From contig NZ_RPOC01000009.1 in assembly GCF_003946915.1 (NCBI RefSeq), positions 1-64,000 on the forward strand: a stretch of 64,000 nucleotides of DNA, given 5' to 3'. Every line of letters begins with the position of its first letter. Within the stretch, counting starts at the first letter, position 1. Source of the stretch: Flavobacterium ustbae (GTDB taxonomy: Bacteria > Bacteroidota > Bacteroidia > Flavobacteriales > Flavobacteriaceae). The notes under the pieces were generated by a model. The model saw only the letters and a list, made by a program, of their open reading frames with translations, was not told where the DNA came from and did not search any database. The position numbers and the translations under genes are program-made. Positions 44,544 through 54,995 of this stretch are shown piece by piece.

Positions 44544-46118
44544 TTATTTAGCCCAGATTAGTTTAGTGTCTAATTCGTCTCCACCAATCGCATCAGCAGC
44601 AGCTTTTACATTTTCACCGTTCAATTGTTGTAAGTTAACTGGGTAAGTAAATCTAGCAGGCATAGCTGTTAAATTGTTCAATGCAACAAATGTATATGTT
44701 GTTACTCCAGCTTGTGGTACATTGAAAGCGTAAGACTGACCTGGTTGAAGAATGGTATTAGGGAAACCTGTTCTTCTGTATTCAGCATAAGCTTCGTAAG
44801 GTTGCATGAAAAGAGCGATATACTTTTGGTTAAGTACGTTTGCTTGGTTCGCCGCTGGAAGAGTCGCTATGAAAGCATTAATCTTAGCAGCAGTAACTCC
44901 CCAACGAGCCATAGAAGCTCTTACTCCGTTTACGTAGTTTGTATTACTCCATCCATTAGCCTCAGATAACAAGAACTCAACTTCAGCATACTCCATTAAG
45001 ATTTCTGTATAATCTTGTTTCAATACATTTGAACTCCAGAAAGAAGTACCAGGTCTTTGTCCAGCAGCTTGTGCACTAGTAATACCGTAAGGCATACCAA
45101 CATACTGAGTTAAGTCGTCTGTTTCAGTGTAGCTTGCAGCCTTCACAGCAGCTTTATTTGCTGTTTTAGGAGCTGCATATTTTTGTAACCTTGGGTCAAC
45201 TCCAAAATTTCCTAAATTTCCTTTTAACAGGTCAACAAATGTGTTAGACATAGCAAAGTCAGTTCTGTTGTCAAGATAAAAATCTCTGTAGAATGGACTT
45301 GGAAGGATATCGTCTTTTTGGTATTTTAAACCAACAGTGTCTTCATTAGAAGTCATAACACCTCCGGCAATTGCCTCAGTAATATGAGTTTCTGCTCCAG
45401 GTACAACTCCTTTTACTCTTGTAGCGATACGTAATCTTAAAGAGTTAGCAAATTTGAGAAGTTTTGCTGGACTTCCAAAAAGTTCATCTCCTTTTGTGAA
45501 AACTGTCGTTTCGCTAGTTACAACCATAGCAGCAGCTTCTTTTAGTTCTTTTAAAAGATCTGCATAAATCTTTGTTTGTGAAGCAAATTTTGGTTTAAGG
45601 TATTTTTCAATTTGTAACGCTTGAAAATCAGGATCGTTATTACCATAAGAATAGTAAGGAACATCACCGTAAGCATCTACTAATTGTAAAAAAGTATAGG
45701 CTAACATTACTCTAGCAGCCGCAATCTGATTGTTTGGATTGCCATAAGCTGCATTTGCTAACTTAGTATCAGGATTGGTATTTAGATCAATAATTGTTTT
45801 ATAGTCCAATGCTGTCACATAGTAGTTAGCATATAAACTTTGGTTTGTTACTTCTCTAAACTGAAAACGATCCTCCTCAGTATAATTTCTTTGTGCAGAG
45901 TATTGAACCCAAGGTAATGCCATTCTACCCGAAGAGAAACTTCCTCTTGAATCTGTCATTAAGTTATAATTGGCACCATTGAAAAGCCCGAAAGTTGTGA
46001 CCTGATCTATTTCTGGGGTATTTGGATTTTTGTTGATTTGCTCTAAGTTATCATCACAACTTACTGTAGTAGTAAGTAATGCCGCAGCTGATAATAGCGA
46101 TATGAATATTTTTTTCAT
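44544..46118 (-). CDS. SusD/RagB-like nutrient-binding outer-membrane lipoprotein
   Basis: A 524-residue lipoprotein with lipobox TTVSC (C21). The start MKKIFISLLSAAALLTTTVS and the sequence after it (LEQINKNPNTPEIDQVT, then YNLMTDSRGSFSSGRMALPW) fit the SusD-like_2 family. Helical TPR-type repeats form the body; AEYRRTGFPNTILQPG near the end is typical. It caps the SusC barrel at the surface and binds the imported nutrient. It begins 11 bp after susC. No glycoside hydrolase, peptidase or sensor gene is adjacent, so the substrate is not indicated. Confidence 0.92.
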   Translation of the reverse strand: MKKIFISLLSAAALLTTTVSCDDNLEQINKNPNTPEIDQVTTFGLFNGANYNLMTDSRGSFSSGRMALPWVQYSAQRNYTEEDRFQFREVTNQSLYANYYVTALDYKTIIDLNTNPDTKLANAAYGNPNNQIAAARVMLAYTFLQLVDAYGDVPYYSYGNNDPDFQALQIEKYLKPKFASQTKIYADLLKELKEAAAMVVTSETTVFTKGDELFGSPAKLLKFANSLRLRIATRVKGVVPGAETHITEAIAGGVMTSNEDTVGLKYQKDDILPSPFYRDFYLDNRTDFAMSNTFVDLLKGNLGNFGVDPRLQKYAAPKTANKAAVKAASYTETDDLTQYVGMPYGITSAQAAGQRPGTSFWSSNVLKQDYTEILMEYAEVEFLLSEANGWSNTNYVNGVRASMARWGVTAAKINAFIATLPAANQANVLNQKYIALFMQPYEAYAEYRRTGFPNTILQPGQSYAFNVPQAGVTTYTFVALNNLTAMPARFTYPVNLQQLNGENVKAAADAIGGDELDTKLIWAK

Positions 46119-46129
46119 CTTATTTTTTT

Positions 46130-49100
46130 TTAGAATTTTAATTCTAGGTTCATTCCGTATGTTCTAGTAGATGGTAAAGAACCTCCTTCTAGACCTTGTG
46201 TGTTACCACTACCATATGAAGCCATCTCTGGATCCATTCCTTTCCAATCTAATCCCCATGCAAATAAGTTTCTCGCGAATAAAGAGAATCTAATATCAGC
46301 AAATGGTCCGATGATCTTTTTAGGTAATTGATACCCAAGAGTAACCTCTCTTAACTTGATATAACTAGCGTCAAAAACGTTTAATTTATCAAGACCGTAG
46401 TGTTGTTGAGCCCAAGCTTGTCCAGGTAATACAGAAGTGTTTGGTGTTCCATCTTCGTATACAGCATCGACTACAATACCATTCTCTCTAATTCCGTTAG
46501 CAGCTGTTGGTTCTAACATACCAGAATAGTGACCCCACATGTGTGAAGTAGAGAAATAGCTTCCACCTTCTTGCATATCAATCAAGAAACCAAAGTTTAA
46601 ATTTTTGTATTTAAAGTTATTTCTAAGACCCATGTTGTACTTAGGAGTAACAGTTCCTAAAGATTTTTGAGCTGAAGGAATATAAGCTCCGTCAGCATCA
46701 ACTACTTTGTTTCCATTTGCATCATAAGTAAAGTCAGTTCCGTAGATTTGGCCGTATGGCTGACCAACTACAGCTAATAATCTAGCCTGGAATGGTGCGT
46801 TTGCAAGTGTTAACTCGCTTGTTCCATCAACAAGTTCTAATAATTTGTTTCTGTTTTGAGCAAAGTTCCAAGTGATATCCCATCTGAAATCTTGTGTTCT
46901 AACTGGGTTGATTGTTACAGTAGTTTCAATACCTTTGTTTTCTAATTTACCAGCATTGAAGTTTTTAAAGTTATATCCAGTAGACGCATCAACTTGAATA
47001 GGTGTAATCAAATCCGTTGTAACAACATCATAGTAAGTAAAGTCTATTCCTAATCTTCTGTCAAATAAGCTTAGCTCTAAACCTACCTCTGAAGTAGTTT
47101 TTAGCTCTGGTTTTAAGTCTGGATTTCCAGCAGTATTTGGCTGGCTATATCTTGGGTCATTTTGGAAAGATGTACTAATAACAGCGTAATTAGCCAATGC
47201 ATAAGTTGCAGCAGCATTACCTGCTTGTGCCCAACCTCCTCTAATTTTACCATAATTTAACCAAGAAATGTTAGTTAATTCAGAGAAGATGAAACTACCC
47301 GTAACAGAAGCATAGTTAACAGGTTTGTTTACTGTACTAAACCAATCTTGTCTGTCTGTAACCTCTAAGAATAGGAAATCATCATAGCCTAAAGAAACAA
47401 AACCGTATAAACTATTTGTTCTTAGTCTATCATCCAAGTTAGTAGCTTGAGCAGGACTTGCACTATTTGCTAAGTTGTAGATGTTTGGAAGTGATAAACC
47501 TCCAACAGTTGTACCGGTAACTCTTGTAAAGTTATAGTTTCTTCTGTTAGCTCCAACAAATGAATTAATGCTGAACTTATCGAATTTTTTATCGTAGTGT
47601 AAACGACCCTCGTAGTTGAAATCTGTTAAAGTCCTAGAACTTTGAGTGTAGCTTGAAGTAGCTTGTGAACCAATTGCTACTCTTTCTGTGATATTCAAGT
47701 TGTAGACGTCAGCGTACACATTACCTACAGCGTATAATTCTGGGGTGAAGTTGTATGTAAGTTTTCCGTTACCGTAAATTCTGTTTCTAGTATCATTAGA
47801 TGTATTCTCGTAGATGATCCAGTAAGGGTTGTCAGAATAGTTAGGTGTTGCGTCATCCCAAGCGATTCTGTTCCAAGATCTTTGAGCGCCATTTGCTAAT
47901 TTATAGTCTTTTAATTCATTGTAATCCAATTGTCTTTGACCCCATTGGAAGAATTTTTGTCCTAAACCATTGTCACCGTATCCAACCTCAGGTCTGTTGA
48001 AACCTCTTGTTTGAACGTAAGTTGCCATCCCTTCTACTTTAAGTTTGTCACTTAATTTAGCATTAGCATTGATAGAGAAAGTATTTTTTGTTAAAGATGA
48101 ATTTGGAACAATACCTTCTGTTTTTTGGTTAGCAAAAGAGAATCTAACTCCTGCATCTTGCATAGATTTTGCGAAAGAGATAGAGTTGTTTCTTGTAATA
48201 CCAGTATTAAAGAATGATCTTACATCATTTTGTGGATTTACCCAAGATTTTTCTTTCAAGTAATCATTAGAAAATTCTGGATCAAATGCATTCCAAGGTA
48301 AATACTTTAAGTTTGCATCGTATTTTGGTCCCCAGCTTTCGTCAGTAGCATAGTCTGCAATGTTGTAAGTTTGTCCATTAATAACTTGTTGTTGCATAGT
48401 TGAAGAGCTACCTCCTCCGTATTCATGCTGTAAGTTTGGCATGATGTAAACATTTTCGAATGTAATACCTGTGTTGAAAGCAATTTCAGCTTTTCCTCCA
48501 GCTTTTTTAGCAGATTTAGTAGTATACAAAATAGCACCGTTACCAGCTCTACTTCCGTAAAGAGCAGCAGCAGGACCTCCTTTAAGTACAGTTACAGATT
48601 CGATATCATCTGGATTAATATCCGCAGAAGCATCTCCATAATCTCTACCTCCAGCACCTCTTTGAGTATTTGTAGTGTTGTAGTTACCATTGTCTAACGG
48701 AATACCGTCAATAACGATCAAAGGTCTGTTTTCACCTGTTACAGATCCAACACCTCTAAGTACAACTCTTGTAGAACCTCCCATTGTAGAAGGAGAAGTT
48801 ACTTGTAAACCTGCAACGTTACCAGATAAAGCTGATACCGCGTTAGTTTGTCCTCCTTCGCTAATAACGCTGCCTTTTAAATCCTGAGCAGCGTAACTAA
48901 TAGATTTTTTCTCTCTTTTAATACCAAGTGCAGCTGTAATTACTACACTCTCTAATTCTACAGAAGCGTCAGATAATTTAACGTTTACTGAAGTAGATGT
49001 TGCAGCTATTTCTTGAGTTTTCATCCCAATGTAGCTAAATACCAAGATTTGGCTTGGTGCGGCTTTAATAGAAAATTTACCATCAAAGTCAGTTTGTGTT

Positions 49101-49255
49101 CCTGTTTTAGTTCCTTTAACTAATACACTTACACCTGGTAGAGGCATTCCTGCATTGTCAGAAACTGTTCCAGAAACAGCTCTTTCTTGCGCAAATGTCA
49201 ATTGCGCAACTAGTACTAATAAAAGCACTAGGAATCCATTGAACTTTAGTTTCAT
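46130..49255 (-). CDS. SusC/RagA-family TonB-linked outer-membrane transporter
   Basis: A 1041-residue transporter. Signal peptide (FNGFLVLLLVLVAQLTFAQ), a carboxypeptidase-regulatory-like domain (VSGTVSDNAGMPLPGVSVLV), a plug (LQVTSPSTMGGSTRVVLRG, later PLIVIDGIPLDNG and ESVTVLKGGPAAALYGSRAG) and a barrel ending in NLELKF. It imports a nutrient bound by the paired SusD-like lipoprotein. The upstream region holds no clean TAnnTTTG box. Confidence 0.95.
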   Translation of the reverse strand: MKLKFNGFLVLLLVLVAQLTFAQERAVSGTVSDNAGMPLPGVSVLVKGTKTGTQTDFDGKFSIKAAPSQILVFSYIGMKTQEIAATSTSVNVKLSDASVELESVVITAALGIKREKKSISYAAQDLKGSVISEGGQTNAVSALSGNVAGLQVTSPSTMGGSTRVVLRGVGSVTGENRPLIVIDGIPLDNGNYNTTNTQRGAGGRDYGDASADINPDDIESVTVLKGGPAAALYGSRAGNGAILYTTKSAKKAGGKAEIAFNTGITFENVYIMPNLQHEYGGGSSSTMQQQVINGQTYNIADYATDESWGPKYDANLKYLPWNAFDPEFSNDYLKEKSWVNPQNDVRSFFNTGITRNNSISFAKSMQDAGVRFSFANQKTEGIVPNSSLTKNTFSINANAKLSDKLKVEGMATYVQTRGFNRPEVGYGDNGLGQKFFQWGQRQLDYNELKDYKLANGAQRSWNRIAWDDATPNYSDNPYWIIYENTSNDTRNRIYGNGKLTYNFTPELYAVGNVYADVYNLNITERVAIGSQATSSYTQSSRTLTDFNYEGRLHYDKKFDKFSINSFVGANRRNYNFTRVTGTTVGGLSLPNIYNLANSASPAQATNLDDRLRTNSLYGFVSLGYDDFLFLEVTDRQDWFSTVNKPVNYASVTGSFIFSELTNISWLNYGKIRGGWAQAGNAAATYALANYAVISTSFQNDPRYSQPNTAGNPDLKPELKTTSEVGLELSLFDRRLGIDFTYYDVVTTDLITPIQVDASTGYNFKNFNAGKLENKGIETTVTINPVRTQDFRWDITWNFAQNRNKLLELVDGTSELTLANAPFQARLLAVVGQPYGQIYGTDFTYDANGNKVVDADGAYIPSAQKSLGTVTPKYNMGLRNNFKYKNLNFGFLIDMQEGGSYFSTSHMWGHYSGMLEPTAANGIRENGIVVDAVYEDGTPNTSVLPGQAWAQQHYGLDKLNVFDASYIKLREVTLGYQLPKKIIGPFADIRFSLFARNLFAWGLDWKGMDPEMASYGSGNTQGLEGGSLPSTRTYGMNLELKF

Positions 49256-49339
49256 TTTTAAATATTTTGAATTAGTATCGCAAAACTCTTAATAATTTGT
49301 TAACTTTCCTAATAAAAAAAAATATTTTTTTGGTAAACT

Positions 49340-51040
49340 TTAAAATTTAACATTATAACATATGTTTACGATAGTGTTATATAATTGTATTTCTTGTTGA
49401 TTTTGTTGTCCATTTGTGAGGATAATTCGTAAAATTCCACTTTTTGTTTGTATTCCTGCACCTATCCCGATTCCTATTAAATTCTTAATTTTTTTAGGAT
49501 TTGAAAAATCGGTTAAGTCTTGATATATAGCATAATCGGCCACAGAATGAATATATGCGCTTTTTGAAAACATATATCTGTATTCTGTAAGAATGGCAGA
49601 GTAAAAATTTGCTTGAAGACTATTTTCGGAAAAGCCTCTTATAGAATTCATTCCGCCAAATCGAAATAATTCATTTGAAATGTAATTTTTACTGTTTAAA
49701 TAAAAATTTTGCGAATTTATATTAATGAAATTTCTTTCGTTAAGTTCAAAATTATAAGAAGCATTCACATTTATGTAAAATTGTTTGCTCGGATCTGCCG
49801 TTTCGGGATCGTTGTTTGTTTCTCGTTTGCCAAATCCTAGAATTGAGTATAAAAAAGTTTTTCCAGGCAAGAGGCTGTTGTTGGCATCAGTTTTTTTGTA
49901 CTCGTAACTCGATGTAAAATATGAATTGTTAAAGTCGCTAATTGTAGAGTTGTTGATGTTCTGAATATCGCTTGATTCTGTGGATTGATAACCTAGATAA
50001 AGTTTAGAATAATAGTTTAGATGATAAGCCAGATTGAGGTCTGTTTTTGTGTTTTGAAAAGTACTGTCTTGTTTAAAGATGTTTAATTGTGCTTTTATGC
50101 CAAGAGAAGATTGAAATAAGTAAGGAATTTCAAGTTTGGTATTGAAAGTTTTCTGTTGATTTCCATCGCTTTTCCAGTAAAGGGAAAATTTTTCAGCAGC
50201 TCGAATTGTATTGGTTAATGAAATGTCTAAATAACCATTTAAAATTAGTTTTTTGTTTTCGTCATTTGAAAAGCCTATGTAGCCGTCAAAACTGTTTGCT
50301 TTTCTTTTGTCCAGATAGGCGTAAATTTTGGTAGAGTCTGGAGTAAATAAGATTTCGGGATATTTAGGTTGAGAAACAAATTCAAAACTATTAATGTCAT
50401 CATAAAGGTTTTTAACTGTTTCTTGGTTGAAAGTCTTTTTCACATATTTTTTGTTTAATTGTTTTAATGCGCCCTTAGGAAAATAATCTTTCAAATTGTG
50501 ATTTGTATAATTTATGATAATTGAATTTACCGTTCGTTTTTTTTCGGAATCAAAATTTAAGTCAGCATAAATTATCGAATTCTTTTTTTTGATATTTTCA
50601 AGTTTGATTTTGGAAAATGCGTAACCGGCTTTTTCGTTGTTTAATGTTTCTTGATGGAGAAAGTTTTCAAGCTCTGTGAAAGGTATAATTATGCTGTCAC
50701 TTGACGTTTTTTTTGAACTGGAAAAAAAACTATTTATACCTATATATATATGTACTTCTTTTATCCTTGTTTTTAAGTCTAGTAATACATTGTAAATACT
50801 GTCATTTATTTTCTTGTTTTCTAGTACTTTGCAGTCTATAAAGCCTTGTTTTGTGAGCTTGTCTAAAGTTGTTGAAATTTCACTGTTTAAGGATTTTATA
50901 TTAGGGTGTTTTTTGATATATGAAATTGAGTCAATTGTTTGATTTTGCTTTTTATTGATTCCGTTAATAGTAAGGAAAAAAGATTGAGCAAAACAATTTG
51001 TTGAAATGAGGAAGATCAATATATATGTTAGTTGTTTCAA
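49340..51040 (-). CDS. Omp85-superfamily (TamA/FhaC-like) outer-membrane protein
   Basis: A 566-residue exported protein (signal MKQLTYILIFLISTNCFAQ). The N-terminal about 250 residues alternate short strands and helices as in POTRA-like domains (IKSLNSEISTTLDKLTKQGF). The rest is a beta-barrel; FGGMNSIRGFSENSLQANF near residue 465 contains the Omp85 loop-6 RGF motif. Family members insert or secrete proteins across the outer membrane. Whether this one does is not known. It is on the same strand as the SusC/SusD pair, 84 bp upstream. Confidence 0.8.
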   Translation of the reverse strand: MKQLTYILIFLISTNCFAQSFFLTINGINKKQNQTIDSISYIKKHPNIKSLNSEISTTLDKLTKQGFIDCKVLENKKINDSIYNVLLDLKTRIKEVHIYIGINSFFSSSKKTSSDSIIIPFTELENFLHQETLNNEKAGYAFSKIKLENIKKKNSIIYADLNFDSEKKRTVNSIIINYTNHNLKDYFPKGALKQLNKKYVKKTFNQETVKNLYDDINSFEFVSQPKYPEILFTPDSTKIYAYLDKRKANSFDGYIGFSNDENKKLILNGYLDISLTNTIRAAEKFSLYWKSDGNQQKTFNTKLEIPYLFQSSLGIKAQLNIFKQDSTFQNTKTDLNLAYHLNYYSKLYLGYQSTESSDIQNINNSTISDFNNSYFTSSYEYKKTDANNSLLPGKTFLYSILGFGKRETNNDPETADPSKQFYINVNASYNFELNERNFININSQNFYLNSKNYISNELFRFGGMNSIRGFSENSLQANFYSAILTEYRYMFSKSAYIHSVADYAIYQDLTDFSNPKKIKNLIGIGIGAGIQTKSGILRIILTNGQQNQQEIQLYNTIVNICYNVKF

Positions 51041-51139
51041 ATGCTATTTTTGTGTTAGTCAAATCTAAAGCAAATATCTAATGTTTCTTTGTGAAATCAT
51101 AGATATAAATAATGTTGTTGAAAATTAATGATTTAACGT

Positions 51140-51188
51140 TTGTATAGTGAAAAATATTTTATACATTTGCAACCCCGTAAAAAGCGGG
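51140..51188 (+). promoter_or_regulatory. str-operon promoter and 5' hairpin
   Basis: TTG at 51140-51142, a 19-bp spacer and TACATTTG at 51162-51169 form a strong promoter. A CCCG-N7-CGGG hairpin at 51174-51188 would lie at the very 5' end of the mRNA. The rpsL ATG is at 51223. Confidence 0.75.
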
Positions 51189-51222
51189 AATTTAATAAAC
51201 ATAATAATTTTTAGTATTAATT

Positions 51223-51606
51223 ATGCCAACAATTCAACAATTAGTAAGAACAGGAAGAACTCAGATCACTAAGAAGAGTAAATCGGTTGCTTTAGATTCT
51301 TGTCCTCAAAGAAGAGGGGTTTGTACGCGTGTTTACACTACTACACCAAAAAAACCAAACTCTGCAATGCGTAAAGTTGCGCGTGTACGTTTGACAAATG
51401 GTAATGAGGTGAATGCTTACATCCCAGGAGAAGGACATAATCTACAAGAGCACTCGATAGTATTAGTGCGAGGTGGAAGGGTAAAAGATTTACCAGGTGT
51501 TAGATATCACATCGTTCGTGGAGCGCTTGATACGTCAGGTGTTGCAGGAAGAACGCAAAGAAGATCTAAGTACGGTGCTAAACGCCCAAAAGAAGCAAAA
51601 AAGTAA
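51223..51606 (+). CDS. rpsL: Ribosomal protein S12
   Basis: Decoding-centre protein of the 30S subunit, 127 residues. [17 protein letters not shown] and the streptomycin-region loop KPNSAMRK are wild-type-like; the cluster [13 protein letters not shown] follows. First gene of the str operon. An A-rich, not Shine-Dalgarno, sequence precedes the ATG. Confidence 0.99.
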
Positions 51607-51630
51607 TTTAAAAACTTTTAAGAAAAAGAC

Positions 51631-52107
51631 ATGAGAAAAAGAGCGGCAAAGAAAAGACCACTTTTACCGGATCCAAGGTTTAATGACCAATTAGTAACGC
51701 GTTTTGTGAATAACTTAATGTGGGATGGTAAGAAATCTACAGCTTTTAAAGTTTTTTATGATGCAATTGATATCATTGAAACTAAAAAACAAAATGATGA
51801 GAAAACTTCATTAGAAATCTGGAAAGATGCTTTAACAAACGTTATGCCTCACGTAGAAGTGCGTAGTCGTAGAGTTGGTGGAGCTACATTCCAAATTCCA
51901 ATGCAGATTCGTCCAGACAGAAAAATTTCTATGGCAATGAAGTGGCTAATACTTTATTCAAGAAGAAGAAATGAAAAATCTATGGCACAGCGTTTAGCTT
52001 CAGAATGTTTAGCAGCTGCTAAAGAAGAAGGTGCTGCAGTTAAGAAAAGAATGGATACTCACAAAATGGCAGAAGCTAATAAAGCATTCTCTCACTTTAG
52101 ATTTTAA
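51631..52107 (+). CDS. rpsG: Ribosomal protein S7
   Basis: 30S head assembly protein, 158 residues, beginning [39 protein letters not shown] and the tail [20 protein letters not shown] fit S7. It follows rpsL by 24 bp. Confidence 0.99.
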   Translation: MRKRAAKKRPLLPDPRFNDQLVTRFVNNLMWDGKKSTAFKVFYDAIDIIETKKQNDEKTSLEIWKDALTNVMPHVEVRSRRVGGATFQIPMQIRPDRKISMAMKWLILYSRRRNEKSMAQRLASECLAAAKEEGAAVKKRMDTHKMAEANKAFSHFRF

Positions 52108-52118
52108 TTCGTAAAGAA

Positions 52119-54275
52119 ATGGCTAGAGATTTAAAATATACAAGAAATATCGGAATCGCTGCTCACATTGATGCTGGTAAAACAACAACAACTGAGCGTA
52201 TTCTTTTTTATACTGGAAAGTCACACAAAATTGGTGAGGTGCACGATGGTGCTGCAACAATGGACTGGATGGCTCAAGAGCAAGAAAGAGGTATTACAAT
52301 TACTTCTGCTGCTACAACTTGTACTTGGAACTTTCCAACTGTGCAAGGTAAAGTTATTCCAGAATCATTACCATACCATTTTAATATTATTGATACTCCT
52401 GGACACGTTGACTTTACTGTAGAGGTAAACCGTTCTTTACGTGTACTTGATGGTTTGGTTTTCTTATTTAGTGCTGTTGATGGTGTTGAGCCTCAGTCAG
52501 AAACTAACTGGAGACTTGCTGATCAGTATAGAGTTCCTCGTATGGGATTCGTAAATAAAATGGACCGTCAAGGTGCTAACTTTTTAGCTGTATGTGGACA
52601 GGTTAAAGATATGTTGAAATCGAATGCGGTTGCAATTACTTTGCCTATTGGTGATGAGGCTGACTTTAAAGGTATTGTTGACTTAGTTAAGAATCAGGCT
52701 ATTGTATGGCATGATGAAACTCAAGGAGCTACTTTTGATATCGTTGACATCCCTGCTGATATGGTTGATGATGTTAAGCATTATCGTTCTATTCTTATCG
52801 AAGAAATTGCTACTTATGATGAGAATCTTTTAGATAAGTACATGGAAGATGAGAACTCTATTACAGAGGAGGAAATCAACAATGCATTAAGAGCTGCGAC
52901 AATTGACATGGCAATCATTCCGATGCTTGCTGGTTCTTCTTTCAAAAACAAAGGAGTTCAATTCATGTTAGATGCGGTTTGTAAATATTTACCATCTCCT
53001 TTAGATAAAGAAGGTATCGAAGGTATCCATCCTGATGATGCTGAATTATTAGAAGAAGATCAAACTAAAATCTTGCGTAGACCAGATGTAAAAGAGCCGT
53101 TTGCTGCTTTAGCATTTAAAATTGCTACTGACCCATTCGTAGGTCGTTTAGCTTTCTTCCGTGCTTACTCTGGGCGTTTAGATGCTGGTTCTTATGTTTT
53201 AAATACTCGTTCTGGTAACAAAGAGAGAATTTCTCGTATTTACCAAATGCACGCTAACAAACAAAATCCAATCGAATTTATTGAGGCTGGAGATATTGGA
53301 GCTGCTGTAGGATTTAAAGATATTAAAACTGGAGATACTTTGTGTGATGAGAAGAGTCCAATTATCTTGGAATCTATGAAATTCCCAGAGCCAGTAATTG
53401 GTATTGCTATTGAGCCTAAAACTAAAGCTGACGTTGATAAGATGGGTATGGCTTTGGCTAAATTAGCTGAAGAAGATCCAACGTTTACTGTAAGAACTGA
53501 CGAGGCTTCTGGTCAAACTATTATTTCTGGTATGGGTGAGCTTCACTTAGATATCTTAGTTGATCGTATGAAACGTGAGTTTAAAGTGGAGGTTAACCAA
53601 GGTGAGCCACAAGTTGAGTACAAAGAGGCGTTTACTAAATCTGCTCAACATAGAGAAACTTACAAAAAACAATCTGGAGGTCGTGGTAAATTCGGTGATA
53701 TCGTATTTAGAATCGAGCCTGCTGATGAAGTTGATGGTAAAGTTCCTGTAGGATTGCAGTTTGTTAATGAAGTAAAAGGTGGTAACGTTCCTAAAGAATA
53801 TATCCCTGCTGTTGAAAAAGGTTTCCGTGAGGCTATGAAAACAGGTCCTTTAGCGGGATATGCTGTTGATAGTTTGAAAGTAACTTTATTAGACGGATCT
53901 TTCCACCCTGTGGATTCTGATGCTCTTTCTTTTGAATTAGCGGCTAGAATGGGTTATAAAGAATCAGGACGTGCTGCTGGAGCTGTTATTCTTGAGCCAA
54001 TCATGAAAATCGAAGTTATTACTCCTGAAGAAAATATGGGTGATATCGTAGGTGACTTGAACCGTCGTAGAGGTCAGGTTAATGACATGGGTGATAGAAA
54101 TGGTGCTAAAACTATCAAAGCTGATGTGCCTTTATCAGAAATGTTTGGTTATGTAACTACATTAAGAACATTATCTTCTGGTAGAGCTACTTCAACAATG
54201 GAGTTTTCTCACTATGCAGAAACACCTTCTAATATTTCAGAAGAGGTAATCAAAAAAGCAAAAGGTAACGCTTAA
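52119..54275 (+). CDS. fusA: Translation elongation factor G
   Basis: GTPase that drives ribosomal translocation. 718 residues; G1 [12 protein letters not shown] (15-26), G3 DTPGHVDF, G4 NKMD are intact. It is followed directly by rpsJ; tuf, which follows fusA in E. coli, is not here. Confidence 0.99.
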   Translation: MARDLKYTRNIGIAAHIDAGKTTTTERILFYTGKSHKIGEVHDGAATMDWMAQEQERGITITSAATTCTWNFPTVQGKVIPESLPYHFNIIDTPGHVDFTVEVNRSLRVLDGLVFLFSAVDGVEPQSETNWRLADQYRVPRMGFVNKMDRQGANFLAVCGQVKDMLKSNAVAITLPIGDEADFKGIVDLVKNQAIVWHDETQGATFDIVDIPADMVDDVKHYRSILIEEIATYDENLLDKYMEDENSITEEEINNALRAATIDMAIIPMLAGSSFKNKGVQFMLDAVCKYLPSPLDKEGIEGIHPDDAELLEEDQTKILRRPDVKEPFAALAFKIATDPFVGRLAFFRAYSGRLDAGSYVLNTRSGNKERISRIYQMHANKQNPIEFIEAGDIGAAVGFKDIKTGDTLCDEKSPIILESMKFPEPVIGIAIEPKTKADVDKMGMALAKLAEEDPTFTVRTDEASGQTIISGMGELHLDILVDRMKREFKVEVNQGEPQVEYKEAFTKSAQHRETYKKQSGGRGKFGDIVFRIEPADEVDGKVPVGLQFVNEVKGGNVPKEYIPAVEKGFREAMKTGPLAGYAVDSLKVTLLDGSFHPVDSDALSFELAARMGYKESGRAAGAVILEPIMKIEVITPEENMGDIVGDLNRRRGQVNDMGDRNGAKTIKADVPLSEMFGYVTTLRTLSSGRATSTMEFSHYAETPSNISEEVIKKAKGNA

Positions 54276-54285
54276 TTTTAAGAAA

Positions 54286-54591
54286 ATGAGTCAAAAAATC
54301 AGAATAAAACTAAAATCTTACGATCACATGTTGGTAGATAAATCTGCTGAAAAGATCGTAAAAACAGTAAAAACTACTGGAGCGGTTGTAACAGGTCCAA
54401 TTCCGTTGCCAACTCACAAAAAACTTTTCACTGTATTGCGTTCTCCGCACGTTAACAAAAAAGCGAGAGAGCAATTTGAAGTAATGTCATACAAGAGATT
54501 GATTGACATTTATTCATCTTCATCTAAAACTATTGATGCTTTAATGAAACTTGAATTGCCAAGTGGAGTTGAAGTAGAGATTAAAGTATAA
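54286..54591 (+). CDS. rpsJ: Ribosomal protein S10
   Basis: 101 residues; [20 protein letters not shown] and [20 protein letters not shown] are typical. S10 is part of the 30S subunit and the NusE antitermination factor. Here it closes the str operon and is cut off from the S10 operon by a terminator. Confidence 0.98.
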
Positions 54592-54895
54592 TTTTTTTAT
54601 ATTTTTTCATATAAAAAGCGAGACAGAAATGTTTCGCTTTTTTTGTTTTTTCAAAGATGTTTTTTGGTGTTTAAGTTTGTGCTTTTTTTCTTCATTTTTG
54701 TTTTTTATTTTTTATAATTCCCTTTGTTTTAAAGCGATGCGAGTCTTTTGTGTTGTTGTTTTGTTAATTAATTATTAAGTGTGGAATGATTGTAAATTGA
54801 AAAATTAGCCTTAAGATTTTTGCTTGAAAAGATTGTTTTTGATGTTAGTTTTGAGCTTGGATTTTGATTATGAGCGATTTAATTTTTGTAACTGT
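54592..54895 (+). other. Intergenic region upstream of the S10-operon promoter
   Basis: The 404-bp gap 54592-54995 between rpsJ and rplC holds a terminator, a T-rich stretch without a gene (54645-54895), then the promoter and leader hairpin of the next feature. I see no further structure in the T-rich part. Confidence 0.7.
54613..54644 (+). terminator. Terminator between the str and S10 operons
   Basis: A 12-bp stem (AAAAAGCGAGAC with GTTTCGCTTTTT, one wobble), loop AGAAAT, and T-run, 21 bp after rpsJ. Confidence 0.85.
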
Positions 54896-54969
54896 TTGGT
54901 ATATTCAATTTTAATCTCTACTTTTGCACTCCCTGTTTGGAAATTTCTGTTATTTCCAAATTGAAGGGA
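54896..54969 (+). promoter_or_regulatory. S10-operon promoter and two-step leader hairpin
   Basis: TTG at 54896-54898, a 20-bp spacer and TACTTTTG at 54919-54926. Immediately downstream TTTGGAAAT (54936-54944) pairs with ATTTCCAAA (54952-54960), and TCCCT (54930-54934) with AGGGA (54965-54969) as an outer stem. This would be the 5' end of the rplC mRNA. An autoregulatory role is inferred. Confidence 0.72.
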
Positions 54970-54995
54970 ATTTTAGTAATTAATAATTAATATTT

